This document shows, piece by piece, positions 1 through 8,730 of a stretch of 24,807 nt of DNA. Made by a program: the position numbers and the translations under genes. The notes under the pieces were generated by a model. It searched no databases, was not told the origin of the DNA, and worked only from the letters and a program-made list of their open reading frames with translations. The stretch comes from Clostridiales bacterium (GTDB lineage Bacteria > Bacillota > Clostridia > Saccharofermentanales > DTU023), in the NCBI GenBank assembly GCA_004556455.1, contig SFGY01000012.1, positions 1 through 24,807 of the forward strand, written 5' to 3'. How positions within the stretch are numbered: the first letter of the stretch is position 1; each line of letters opens with the position of its first letter.

Positions 1-81
1 GCCAGCATATGATTGACATTATAAAAAAATATAAAAATTGATCAATATTTTAAAAATAATGTAAATCTGCAGTCTATCCCC

Positions 82-285
82 TTATTCATCATCCTGAAGT
101 AATTTGTCAACCAAAGAGACAAAACAGGAGGCATCGCTGAGCTTACATGGATTTAACATGCCTTCGCTATAATTGTTGTTAAAGAGAAACGAAACCTTTT
201 CGTCAGAGTAATCAGACTTGAGTTTTAGTGTTTTGATGACTGATTGATGCGTGGATAAAGGGACACTGATTGGACTGCGGTGATC
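82..285 (-). pseudogene. Possible C-terminal relic of an unidentified gene
   Basis: On the minus strand an open frame of about 67 codons runs from an in-frame stop at 286-288 to a TAA at 82-84. It ends with SLVDKLLQDDE and contains SFLFNNNYSEGMLNPCKLSD, a composition that looks like protein. It has no start codon with a ribosome binding site at its head, so it could be the end of a decayed gene or chance. I do not recognise the family. The rest of 1-341 is AT-rich (ATTGATCAAT palindrome at 37-46) and must hold the promoter of the following operon, but I could not choose a convincing -35/-10 pair. Confidence 0.25.
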
Positions 286-341
286 CTAGATTCTGCTTTT
301 AAAGGGGCTTCGGCTCTCATCTCCACGGAAGGATTAAACTC

Positions 342-1991
342 ATGAAGAAATACCTTATTCCGTCACTGCTCGTTATCACTTTGCTTATCACCTTCCTGTC
401 AGGCTGTATGTCCGACAGCAATAAAGGAAAAGGGACTTTATCTCAGGATAAAAGCGCGGGTCTTTCAAGTTTTGATTTTGAGGCAAATCCGGGAGGACCT
501 CAGACTCTGAGCCTTGTAGCTGGTTCTGAAAATAAAGAACTGGAGCCTGTTTTAAGCGAGTTTGCTCAAAAAAAGAATATCAGTCTGCAAATCAATTACC
601 TTGGAAGTCTGGATATTATGAATCTCCTGCGCAGCGGAGATGTTGGTTATGATGCCCTTTGGCCCGCTTCTTCGATATGGCTGACTCTGGGCGACGAAAA
701 GCACCTTCTCAAGCACAGTCAAAGCATTTCCAACATGCCCGTCGTTTTTGGCATACGCAGAAGTAAAGCCAAAGCATTGGGATTTGACCAAGGTGAAGTG
801 CACATACGTGACATCAGCAAAGCCATCAAGGATGGAAAACTCAGCTTTGCCATGACCTCTGCAAGCCAATCAAATTCCGGGGCAAGCGCTTATCTGGCTT
901 TTCTTACCGCGCTGGCTGCCAAAGGAGAAGTCCTGCAAAGTACAGATCTGAAAGACGAGAAGCTCCGAGAAGAAATCCAAGCGCTCCTGAATGGCGTCAA
1001 TCGCTCCTCAGGTTCTTCAAATTGGCTGATCGACCTCTTTCTCTCCTCTGATTATGATGCACTCGTCAATTATGAGGCCTTACTCATTTCTGCCAACCGC
1101 AAACTCGCAGCTCAGGGAAAAGAAACTCTGACCCTGGTTTATCCAAGTGATGCCATCTCCATCGCCGACTCACCTCTCGCCTTTGTCAGTGGGGATAACA
1201 GAGAGGAAAAAGAAAAACTGTTCCTGGATTTGCAGCAGTTTCTGCTCAGCCAGGACATACAGGATAAAATTGTTGAAACAGGGCGGCGCGATGCGTTTGG
1301 ACGTATTCCTCAAGCTCAGAAAGAGATCTTTACAGCATGGGGCATTGACCCTGATCGCATTCTTTCCCCCATCCCCATGCCTCGTGCTGAGACAGTCGAA
1401 GAGGCCCTCAGGCTTTATCAGAGCAGTTTCAAGAAGCCCTCTTTGACCATTTATGTCCTCGACTACTCCGGGTCCATGTCTGGCGAAGGAAAAGAGCAAA
1501 TGACCGCGGGTCTTGAGCAGCTCCTGATCGCTAAAAATGCCGAAAAAAATTATCTCCGGGGCAGCAATAACGACATTTCCACTTTCATCGCCTTTAACAG
1601 AGATTTGATTTTCACGGAAACTGCCCTGGGAAACGGCAGCGACCTTGAGCATCTTTATGCCAAAATCGCTGTTCAGAACACCGGTGGAGGCACTGATATG
1701 TACCTTGCCCTGATGGAAGCCCTGCATATTCTTGATGAGAAGAAAGATAAGCTTAAGGCCTATCAACCCGCAATCGTTCTGCTCACGGATGGCTGTTCAA
1801 TGGATTTCCGTAAAGATGAATTGATCAGGAAGTACCAGAAGCAAAATCTGGATATTCCCATTTTCTCAATTATGTACGGCGATGCCGATGAGACACAGCT
1901 CAGGGAGCTGGCGGAATTGAGCCGTGCTCGTGTATTTGATGGACGCACAGATCTGACAGCAGCGTTTAAATCGGTGAAAGGATATAATTGA
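342..1991 (+). CDS. Lipoprotein with solute-binding-like domain fused to a vWA (MIDAS) domain
   Basis: The 549-residue protein starts with a lipoprotein signal peptide and lipobox LSGC (Cys22), so it should be anchored outside the membrane. Residues about 50-350 resemble a type 2 periplasmic binding protein, with an S177-N-S-G180 turn of the kind that contacts oxyanions in such folds. The C-terminal part is a vWA domain with a full metal-ion-dependent adhesion site: D374-x-S376-x-S378, T451 and D483. Such domains bind a protein partner through a divalent metal. The start has GGAAGGA 8 nt upstream. It is the first gene of a cluster with an XpaC-like protein, a second binding-like protein and a TelA protein. 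Known family context links these to tellurite and other envelope stress; the actual ligand is not visible. No permease or ATPase accompanies it, so sensing or scaffolding is more likely than uptake. Confidence 0.85.
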   Translation: MKKYLIPSLLVITLLITFLSGCMSDSNKGKGTLSQDKSAGLSSFDFEANPGGPQTLSLVAGSENKELEPVLSEFAQKKNISLQINYLGSLDIMNLLRSGDVGYDALWPASSIWLTLGDEKHLLKHSQSISNMPVVFGIRRSKAKALGFDQGEVHIRDISKAIKDGKLSFAMTSASQSNSGASAYLAFLTALAAKGEVLQSTDLKDEKLREEIQALLNGVNRSSGSSNWLIDLFLSSDYDALVNYEALLISANRKLAAQGKETLTLVYPSDAISIADSPLAFVSGDNREEKEKLFLDLQQFLLSQDIQDKIVETGRRDAFGRIPQAQKEIFTAWGIDPDRILSPIPMPRAETVEEALRLYQSSFKKPSLTIYVLDYSGSMSGEGKEQMTAGLEQLLIAKNAEKNYLRGSNNDISTFIAFNRDLIFTETALGNGSDLEHLYAKIAVQNTGGGTDMYLALMEALHILDEKKDKLKAYQPAIVLLTDGCSMDFRKDELIRKYQKQNLDIPIFSIMYGDADETQLRELAELSRARVFDGRTDLTAAFKSVKGYN

Positions 1992-1997
1992 CCTCCT

Positions 1998-2630
1998 GTG
2001 AAAAATATTAGAACTGAAATGATCAGAACCTTTTTCTCATTCCTTTTTGCCCTACTCGCTTTCTGTCTGCTGAGTCTCCGACTTAAGTGGAGCTTCTTTC
2101 CTGCTCTGGCCATAACAGCCCTGCTGTATGTGGCACTGTACCTTCTGTTCAAGCCTGTTTCGAAAATTGGTCGTATCGAAACCGACTTGCTCAAAAATGG
2201 TCAGGAAGCCAAAGAACTTCTTGAACTCGGGAAGAAAGATTTACGCGAAATCATGCGTCTGAGCCAAAAAATAGCGGAGGTGGACTATCGCGTGCAAGTC
2301 GAGAAAACGAGCCAAACAGCCGCTTCTTTGCTGGACTATCTGGAGAAAAATCCAGCTAAAATTTTCAAAGCCCGTTCGTTTCTGACTTATCAGTTAAACC
2401 TGGCTCTGGACTCCATCAAGGACTACCTTGATGTCAAAGTTGTCCATATTGACCTTCAGGCTCTGAGCGCTTTTCATCAACAATCCATGAATATCATGAA
2501 GATTATGCAGGAAACTTTTGAGAAGCAGTTTGAGGCTCTGGTTCAGGACAAACTTATCAATATGGAAATTCAAAATGAGGTATTAGAAGCAAAAATCAAA
2601 GCTGAAAAAGGAGTGGGCTCTCATGAATAG
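1998..2630 (+). CDS. XpaC-like membrane protein (5-bromo-4-chloroindolyl phosphate hydrolysis family)
   Basis: This 210-residue protein has two hydrophobic segments near the N-terminus (about residues 10-25 and 32-50) followed by a long, charged, helical cytoplasmic region with coiled-coil character. That is the layout of XpaC-family proteins, which are regularly encoded next to TelA/YaaN proteins, as here. The enzymatic activity implied by the family name is historical and not supported by any catalytic motif I can see. The start is a GTG 6 nt after the previous stop. An in-frame ATG at 2019 is an alternative, but neither has a strong ribosome binding site, so translation may be coupled. The end overlaps the next gene by 8 nt, which shows an operon. 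Confidence 0.75.
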   Translation: MKNIRTEMIRTFFSFLFALLAFCLLSLRLKWSFFPALAITALLYVALYLLFKPVSKIGRIETDLLKNGQEAKELLELGKKDLREIMRLSQKIAEVDYRVQVEKTSQTAASLLDYLEKNPAKIFKARSFLTYQLNLALDSIKDYLDVKVVHIDLQALSAFHQQSMNIMKIMQETFEKQFEALVQDKLINMEIQNEVLEAKIKAEKGVGSHE

Positions 2631-3690
2631 CAAGACCATAAAATATTTTGGTGCCGCTCTGCTTTTCCTGACACTTGTCTTGATTGCCTCCCTGCAGGGT
2701 TTTAAAAAAAATCAGCCTGCCCCCGCAGTGCTTAAGGGATACCTCGGCGGCGAAAAAATAGGTATTTTTGAAGATCCGGAAATACGTAACTACATTCGCA
2801 AGCAATACAAACTGACGCTGAACTACCAGAAATCTGGGTCTTACGATATGGTGCGCGAGAGCCACGAAGGGAAAAATTATCTTTTTCCCGCAAGCCAGGG
2901 CGTCCTGGAATATTATCGAAAACTCAGCGGCAAAAATCCGCAAAATGAGATTATCTACAATACTCCCCTGGTCATATATACACGTCCGCTCATTGCCTCA
3001 GCTCTTAGTAAGAAAAATATCGTCACCGAGCAGGATGGTATCAAATATCTGCACATGGATGCACTTGTCCAGCTTATGCTCGAAGAAAAAACCTGGGCAG
3101 ACATCGGACTGGGGCAGCTTTACGGTTCTATCAGCGTGGATAGCACTGACCCCGCTTCTTCCAATTCCGGAAATATGTTTGCCGCGCTGCTCGCTAACAC
3201 AATCAACAATGGTAAACCCGTTAGCTCAGGGGATATCGCAAAAGTGCTGCCTGGGATGAAAAAGATTTATTCAAAATTTGGTTTCATGGAGACCTCATCC
3301 GCCGATATGTTTCACCAATTCCTGAAAAAAGGCGTGGGCGCCTACCCCATGATTGCAGCATATGAAAATCAGCTGCTCGAATTTGCCGTGTCTGAGCCCG
3401 AAATATGGCAAAGCCTGAAAGATGAGATTGTACTCCTCTACCCCGTGCCAACGATGTGGTCTTCACACGTTTATATAGCCCTTGATGATACTGGGCAACG
3501 TGGCATGAAGGCCCTGCTGGATCCGAAAGTACAGGAACTCTCCTGGCAAAAACACGGTTTCCGTACGGGAGCACATGCTGCGCAGGAAACACAACGTTTC
3601 AATGTGAACGGGGTCGCCAAAGAAATCATTTCTGTGACCGAGGTTCCGGACGAGAGCGTTCTTGAAAAAATGATTGCAGAACTGCGCTGA
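2623..3690 (+). CDS. Membrane-anchored solute-binding-like protein
   Basis: The 355-residue product has one N-terminal hydrophobic segment (about 8-24) with no lipobox, so it is probably an uncleaved anchor with an extracytoplasmic domain. The body resembles a type 2 periplasmic binding fold. It carries S180-N-S-G183 in the segment STDPASSNSGN, the same tetrapeptide as in the lipoprotein two genes upstream, which suggests that the two bind related ligands or are old paralogues. The start has AAAGGAG 9 nt upstream and overlaps the XpaC-like gene by 8 nt. There is no transporter partner nearby, so a receptor role in the envelope-stress cluster is inferred. Overall similarity to known binding proteins is weak and the ligand is unknown. 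Confidence 0.7.
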   Translation: MNSKTIKYFGAALLFLTLVLIASLQGFKKNQPAPAVLKGYLGGEKIGIFEDPEIRNYIRKQYKLTLNYQKSGSYDMVRESHEGKNYLFPASQGVLEYYRKLSGKNPQNEIIYNTPLVIYTRPLIASALSKKNIVTEQDGIKYLHMDALVQLMLEEKTWADIGLGQLYGSISVDSTDPASSNSGNMFAALLANTINNGKPVSSGDIAKVLPGMKKIYSKFGFMETSSADMFHQFLKKGVGAYPMIAAYENQLLEFAVSEPEIWQSLKDEIVLLYPVPTMWSSHVYIALDDTGQRGMKALLDPKVQELSWQKHGFRTGAHAAQETQRFNVNGVAKEIISVTEVPDESVLEKMIAELR

Positions 3691-3799
3691 GACACATGAT
3701 TGAAAAGGTGAATTTTAGATTAACTCATTATACACATTGAATAGCCCAGATAAATTCATTTTCAAGGCTTAAAAAATATAAAAAGTGAGGAAACACATC

Positions 3800-5086
3800 A
3801 TGGAAAAAGATTTTATGACGCATGAGAATGAAACTACTTCCGCAGAGAGCTTGAAAAAGGCCGGATACAAAGAAGCTGAGGTTCCCGAAAGCATTCTTGC
3901 GGAGTCCAAAATGCCCGCCCTGAGTTTGGACAGCCTGATGGCCAGAAAAGAATCATTGGCCTCAGTCGATGAAGCAACAGCAGGTGAAACGGTACAAGAG
4001 ATCCTGCCCAAAGACAATCTAAGCGAGGAAGAGCGGGTCATTGTCGAAAAAATTAAAACCGATATCGACCTGACGGAATCTCAAACCCCCACGCTTTACG
4101 CCGGTGGTCTACAAAAAAAGCTGAGTGATTTTTCTTCTGATATTCTCTCGAATATCAAAAACTCAGATATCGGAGAATCCGGCAGTTTACTTTCCAGCCT
4201 GCTTTCAACCATAGAGGGCTTTGATGTCGCTGAGATGGAAGACGGAGGCTTTTTTGCCTCTTTATTCCGTAAGGGCAAAAGCAAAATTGCCGCCCTTTTT
4301 GATCGCTATGAACTGGTCGAAAATCAGGTCGATAAGATCGTGAGTCAACTGGAGATCGCGCAAAACGTCTTGCTTAAAGATATCGTCATGTACGATAAGC
4401 TCTATGAAGAGAATCTGAATACGTTTAAGGAGCTGAATGTTTATCTCATCGCCGGTGACGAAAAAGTCCGGGAATTGCGTTCTCAGCTTCCAGCTTTGCG
4501 TGAGGAAGCCACAAATAATCAAGATCCCATGGCCATCCAGGTCGTCAGAGATTTTGAAAGCAATATCGCCCGCTTTGAGAAAAAACTTCACGACCTGAAA
4601 ACGTCGAAATTGATTGCTTTTCAGGCTGCTCCTGAAATCAAGATGATCCAGAATAACAATACTCTGCTCATGGATAAGATTAACGAGACCATCAGCAACA
4701 CTATTCCTCTCTGGAAGAGCCAAATGATCATCGCCCTCGGACTTGAGCATCAGGGACGCATCGTCGATATGCAAAAAGCCGTCTCTGAAACGACGAATAA
4801 ACTGCTCAGGCAAAATGCAGATCGTCTGAAACAGAACACGATCTCAATCGCCGAGGAAGCTGAACGCAGCATTGTCGATATTGAAGCTGTCAAATACGCC
4901 AACGAACAGCTCATTGAAACCATCAGAGATTCGATCAAAGTTCATGATGATGCCCGATCACAGCGCATGAAAGCTGAAGAAGAACTCTCCCAGATGGAGG
5001 AGCAGCTCAAAGGTACGCTGCTCGGAGTCATCCAGGCACAGCCGCAGCAGGCACAGCCTCAGTCCGCTGAATTCTATTCAGAATAG
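3800..5086 (+). CDS. TelA-family toxic anion resistance protein
   Basis: The 428-residue, mostly helical and highly charged protein has no signal peptide or membrane segment. Its central and C-terminal parts (for example the stretch around LEHQGRIVDMQKAVSETTNK) match the TelA/YaaN/YceH family, which is linked to tellurite and other toxic-anion resistance and to cell-envelope stress. The acidic N-terminus (about 1-90) is variable, and the C-terminus is rich in Gln and Pro. I chose the ATG at 3800, with GAGGA 8 nt upstream; the GTG at 3785 lies inside that binding site. A 109-nt gap separates it from the preceding gene, so a separate promoter is possible, but co-orientation and family habits argue that it works with the XpaC-like protein at the membrane. 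Confidence 0.85.
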   Translation: MEKDFMTHENETTSAESLKKAGYKEAEVPESILAESKMPALSLDSLMARKESLASVDEATAGETVQEILPKDNLSEEERVIVEKIKTDIDLTESQTPTLYAGGLQKKLSDFSSDILSNIKNSDIGESGSLLSSLLSTIEGFDVAEMEDGGFFASLFRKGKSKIAALFDRYELVENQVDKIVSQLEIAQNVLLKDIVMYDKLYEENLNTFKELNVYLIAGDEKVRELRSQLPALREEATNNQDPMAIQVVRDFESNIARFEKKLHDLKTSKLIAFQAAPEIKMIQNNNTLLMDKINETISNTIPLWKSQMIIALGLEHQGRIVDMQKAVSETTNKLLRQNADRLKQNTISIAEEAERSIVDIEAVKYANEQLIETIRDSIKVHDDARSQRMKAEEELSQMEEQLKGTLLGVIQAQPQQAQPQSAEFYSE

Positions 5087-5102
5087 CGATTATGGCCAGG
5101 AC

Positions 5103-5130
5103 AAAGTCCAAAGTGGGAGCTTTGGACTTT
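5103..5130. terminator. Strong hairpin between convergent genes
   Basis: A perfect 11-bp inverted repeat (AAAGTCCAAAG at 5103-5113 and CTTTGGACTTT at 5120-5130) encloses a 6-nt loop. It lies 17 nt after the TelA stop and 38 nt after the end of the convergent protease-hydrolase gene, so it could end transcription from both sides. The U-tract is short on either strand (three U), so it is not a textbook intrinsic terminator. Confidence 0.6.
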
Positions 5131-5167
5131 GATTCAGGTCAGGAAACTGCTTAGGATATTTCTCTGC

Positions 5168-6973
5168 TTATGAGCTCTTCTGCTGCATTTCCAGCACAGC
5201 TTCGATGAAAAGCCGGGGCAGATCAGCATGGATATCATGCGGAGAGGCATACCCGGATTTTAAGCAGCTCCCTTTTATGAGCGCATGGACTTTTTCGGCA
5301 TCCTTTTCATCCATGGCGGAAAGAAGGATGCCGTTTTTATCGACATAAGACGGTGCGGTCTTTGGTGATGGCGCAACGTGCAGGATCACCGTCGGGCAGT
5401 CAATTTCGCTTAAAGTCTGTTCCTGATCAAAGCCCTCGAAAAAGGAAAAGTCATAAAAGGCCTCGGCAAATCTCAGGTCATACTGTCCGCTTCCGTCCTG
5501 CATATTGCGTGTGAGAAAGACCAGCTCATTCAACTTGATTTTCGGAGGATAGTACCAGACAATGGGCATCTTGCCGCTATTCTGCTGCTTCGCGTTCAAA
5601 CGCTTCTGGAAAGGATTCCTGACCAGCCGGGACCAGTTATCCCTGCCGTCTTCATTGAACTGCTCTTTCATGCTTGTATGGTCGAGATAATATTTTGTGT
5701 AATTCTTTTCTGAATTCTGGCTGAGAAATTCATGGATGGTCTTAAATTCAAGATAGGCTAAAGTTTTTTCCGCTCTTCCTTTCTCCGTCGAGAAAAAAGG
5801 TCCGTCTTCAAGGAGCAGGCCCTTCACCTGCTCCTTATTCTTCGCGGCAATGGCGGCGCTGATGAGGGCGCCGGAAGAATGGCCGCTGAGGTAAGTTTTC
5901 TCGCGGATGACCTCTTTCATGAAGGCGATCACATCATCGCGAAGGGAAAGGATATTATATTTTTTCGGGTCTTTGGACGAGTTTCCGTGGCCATAACAAT
6001 CCACGGAAAACACATGAAAATGACGGGATAAGTCCGGCAGCACCGCGGCATAATCCTCTTTGGAAACCATCTGGCCGTGGATCAGCAAAAGTGCGTCCCC
6101 ATGGTTCGGACCTTCCAGGTAAGCGATTTCACTCCCATCTGAAGTTTTAAACTTTTTTTCGACAAAACCGCAGGCTTGGCCTGTTTTTTCCATAAAGCGA
6201 TCGTGACCATAGTCGAAATGCAGATTTCTGTATGCGAAAGCGCCCAGCAGAAGGATGAGGGTGATCAGGCTGAGGCCAAGATAATAAGCTGTGCTTTCCC
6301 GCATCACCAGAACACCTAAAAGGGTATTCGTCCAGCCATGGAAAAGCATGGGTATAATGACCGCCCCACTATATTCATAGAGAAGGCCCAGCCAAAAACT
6401 GAGAAAGAGGCCAAAAAAAGCAAAAGGTAAGAATGGCAGAGCCTGGTGACTATCCCCTTCGATGAACCAGAGGGGAGTATGCCAGAAGACCCACACAAGC
6501 CCCACCATCAGGATCGCGAGTGAAAGAGGCAGCTTTTTCTGGAGAAGCGGCTGCAGGGTTCCGCGCCAGCCCAACTCTTCATTGCCTCCAAAAAGGAAAC
6601 TTGCCAGCAAAAAAGTCACCAGCGCGACGGGCAGGGCTATCCAGGATCTGGGGATTTCAGGTCGCAGGCCATCGCTGAAACAGGCCAGAACGGCTGTTTC
6701 AAAGGCCATGGCCAGAATCAATGCAGCGAACGGCCTACTTCCCGCTTTTTTCCGGAAGATGAAATCTTTTAATGTCTTCCGCTTCACTCCACCTTCCAGC
6801 AAGCTCAAAGCGGCGATGGTCGGTCCAAAACCACCCGCGATAAAAAGCAGCATGGCCAGGGGATGGGCGGCAGTAAGCACCGTCATTTTGATCAGAATCG
6901 CTTCCAGCCCCCAGCAGCCCCAGGAAATTCCAAACGTCGTCAGGAGATAGCGAAAAAGCGGTTGAAGTAACAT
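5168..6973 (-). CDS. CPBP-family intramembrane protease fused to an alpha/beta hydrolase
   Basis: This 601-residue protein joins two enzymes. Residues 1-250 are hydrophobic with about seven or eight membrane segments and carry the CPBP (CAAX-prenyl-protease/bacteriocin-processing) signature: E132-E133-x3-R137, H165 in FWHTP, and H212-x3-N216. Residues from about 270 to 601 form an alpha/beta hydrolase, with the oxyanion-side HG at 299-300, a nucleophile elbow G364-H-S366-S-G368, and a likely catalytic His at 582 (or 579) near the C-terminus. The start is supported by AAGGAAG 9-10 nt upstream. Both active sites look intact. The gene stands alone, convergent with the TelA cluster and divergent from the rRNA methyltransferase. 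CPBP proteins are known for prenyl-protein processing and bacteriocin self-immunity; the hydrolase partner suggests action on a lipid or acylated peptide, which is inference. Confidence 0.85.
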   Translation of the reverse strand: MLLQPLFRYLLTTFGISWGCWGLEAILIKMTVLTAAHPLAMLLFIAGGFGPTIAALSLLEGGVKRKTLKDFIFRKKAGSRPFAALILAMAFETAVLACFSDGLRPEIPRSWIALPVALVTFLLASFLFGGNEELGWRGTLQPLLQKKLPLSLAILMVGLVWVFWHTPLWFIEGDSHQALPFLPFAFFGLFLSFWLGLLYEYSGAVIIPMLFHGWTNTLLGVLVMRESTAYYLGLSLITLILLLGAFAYRNLHFDYGHDRFMEKTGQACGFVEKKFKTSDGSEIAYLEGPNHGDALLLIHGQMVSKEDYAAVLPDLSRHFHVFSVDCYGHGNSSKDPKKYNILSLRDDVIAFMKEVIREKTYLSGHSSGALISAAIAAKNKEQVKGLLLEDGPFFSTEKGRAEKTLAYLEFKTIHEFLSQNSEKNYTKYYLDHTSMKEQFNEDGRDNWSRLVRNPFQKRLNAKQQNSGKMPIVWYYPPKIKLNELVFLTRNMQDGSGQYDLRFAEAFYDFSFFEGFDQEQTLSEIDCPTVILHVAPSPKTAPSYVDKNGILLSAMDEKDAEKVHALIKGSCLKSGYASPHDIHADLPRLFIEAVLEMQQKSS

Positions 6974-7207
6974 TTTTGCTCACTTCCTTCTTCATCTGTC
7001 ACGTATAATCACATATAATTTGCATGGTTCATTTTACACTTTAAATTATAATGAATTTTATCATGATCTTTTCTATCACTTTCAGGCAAGCAGAAAAATG
7101 TAAAATCCTGGCCTGAAAGCTGCGAAGATCAGCAAAATGCCACGAGCAGGTAAATGCTGAAGAGTCGAAAAATTTCGACACTGTCCAGAAGGCCACGAGG
7201 TAAGCAG

Positions 7208-8542
7208 ATGAAAGTTTCAAGACCCTATCCCTCATATGTCATCAGCAAGAAGGGAGCCAAATGGCTCATGTCAGGCCATCCCTGGGTTTATGAAGGGGAG
7301 ATTCTTGGACTGAAAGACCTTGAGGAAAGAACAGAGGTCGAAAACGGCGATCTGGTTGACGTCATCAGCGAAAAAGGAACTTACCTGGGTACAGGTTTCC
7401 TGAGTCTCAAGAGTAAAATTCGCATCCGTCTACTCTCGCGCAATGCCAATGATCTCTTCGACAGGGACTTCTGGAAGCGGCGCTTTGCCTATGCCTGGGC
7501 CTATCGAAAACAGGTTATGTCTCCGGACGACCTGAAAGCGACACGTCTGATCTTCGGCGAAGCCGACCAGCTGCCCGGCCTTACGGTCGATCGATTTAAC
7601 AACATTCTCGTCGCCCAATGCCTCTCCTACGGCATGGACAGAAGGAAGGGCTTTCTCTACTCTCTCCTGCTGGAGGTTCTGAGAGAAGATGGTCAGGACA
7701 TCAAGGGCATCTACGAGCGCAACGATGATGAACTGCGAAGCAAGGAAGGCCTGGCTCAGGGCCAGGGCTGGTTTGATGAAACCGCGCAAGGCCTGGCCCA
7801 GGCCAAAGCCAGTGTCGATCCTGCTGAGGGAAACTTGTCTCCAAAGCAGGGCTTCCTCAATGCTGCTGAGAACTTTGCACCTTCTCTCCCCACAACAACT
7901 CAAATCGAGGAGAATGGACTCCGCTACTGGGTGGACGTCGCCAACGGTCAGAAAACAGGCTTCTTTCTGGATCAGAAGCTCAACCGGCGTCGGGTGGCCG
8001 ACCTGGCTCGAGGAATGGAGGTTCTCGACTGTTTTACTCATACCGGAGCTTTTGCCATGAACGCCTTAAAAGGCGGAGCCAGCCACGTCAGTGCTCTGGA
8101 TATTTCCGAAACAGCCATCGTCATGGCCCGGAAAAACGCTGAACTCAATGGTCTTTTGGACGGTATGGATTTTATCACGGCCAATGCCTTTGACTTTCTG
8201 GAAGAACAGGTGCAAAGTCGCCGCCATCCCTGGAATTTCATCATCCTCGATCCACCGGCTTTTACCAAATCACGGCAAACCGTCGGCAATGCGGGCAACG
8301 GTTACCGCAGGATAAACGAACTGGCCCTCCGTCTGCTCCCGCGCGGAGGCTATCTGGCCACCTGCACCTGTTCCCACTTTATGCCTGCCGAGCTCTTTCT
8401 CAAAGAGGTCAATAAGGCCGCGCACGATGCCGGCGTTCACCTCAAGCAAATCGAAGCACGGCAACAGGCGCCCGACCACCCCATCCTGCTGGATGTACCT
8501 GAGACAGCCTACCTCAAGTTCTTCCTTTTCCAGGCCATATAG
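7208..8542 (+). CDS. RlmI-like class I SAM-dependent rRNA (cytosine-C5) methyltransferase
   Basis: The 444-residue enzyme has an N-terminal PUA domain (about 1-75, with KKGAKWLMSGHPWVYEGE), a short central RNA-binding part, and a Rossmann methyltransferase domain. Visible motifs are GQKTGFFLDQ, motif I VLDCFTHTGAFAMNAL, the catalytic-loop DPPAFTKS, and a CTCS stretch (CTCSHFM) with the cysteine nucleophile. The family methylates 23S rRNA (RlmI makes m5C1962 in E. coli). I chose the ATG at 7208, preceded by GAGGT, rather than the open frame upstream. The protein is longer than the usual roughly 395 residues because of an Ala/Gln/Gly-rich insert of about 45 residues between IYERND and the IEENGL strand. 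Confidence 0.85.
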   Translation: MKVSRPYPSYVISKKGAKWLMSGHPWVYEGEILGLKDLEERTEVENGDLVDVISEKGTYLGTGFLSLKSKIRIRLLSRNANDLFDRDFWKRRFAYAWAYRKQVMSPDDLKATRLIFGEADQLPGLTVDRFNNILVAQCLSYGMDRRKGFLYSLLLEVLREDGQDIKGIYERNDDELRSKEGLAQGQGWFDETAQGLAQAKASVDPAEGNLSPKQGFLNAAENFAPSLPTTTQIEENGLRYWVDVANGQKTGFFLDQKLNRRRVADLARGMEVLDCFTHTGAFAMNALKGGASHVSALDISETAIVMARKNAELNGLLDGMDFITANAFDFLEEQVQSRRHPWNFIILDPPAFTKSRQTVGNAGNGYRRINELALRLLPRGGYLATCTCSHFMPAELFLKEVNKAAHDAGVHLKQIEARQQAPDHPILLDVPETAYLKFFLFQAI

Positions 8543-8561
8543 GCGCCACGCGAGAGCGCCT
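8541..8561 (+). terminator. Small hairpin overlapping the methyltransferase stop codon
   Basis: AGGCGC at 8541-8546 pairs with GCGCCT at 8556-8561 around a 9-nt loop, starting inside the stop codon. It has no following U-tract, so termination is only a possibility. The remaining 170 nt before the ABC transporter gene hold no recognised site. Confidence 0.25.
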
Positions 8562-8730
8562 GTGGGCTGAACAGATGCCGGGCGTTGATCCCTCTTGACG
8601 GCAACGGAGACAGCCGTTCACGAATCTGTGCCCTCATTTCACGTGATTTAAAATCCATTTTACATTCTCATATTCTTTTGCTAACAGAGAATCTTTAAAC
8701 TAACCCTGACAGGCAGAAATGAGGATCGTC

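Noticed and set aside
1170..1766. Long antisense frames inside the vWA lipoprotein gene and similar shadows in the importer and DUF438 genes.
   Set aside because: They lack ribosome binding sites and recognisable domains, and the opposite strand holds a clear gene.
8659..8692. A possible promoter (TTTACA at 8659) and an ATTCTC/GAGAAT dyad (8664-8669, 8687-8692) before the iron-type importer.
   Set aside because: The -10 region is poor and the dyad does not match a Fur box; I could not support regulation by iron from the sequence.
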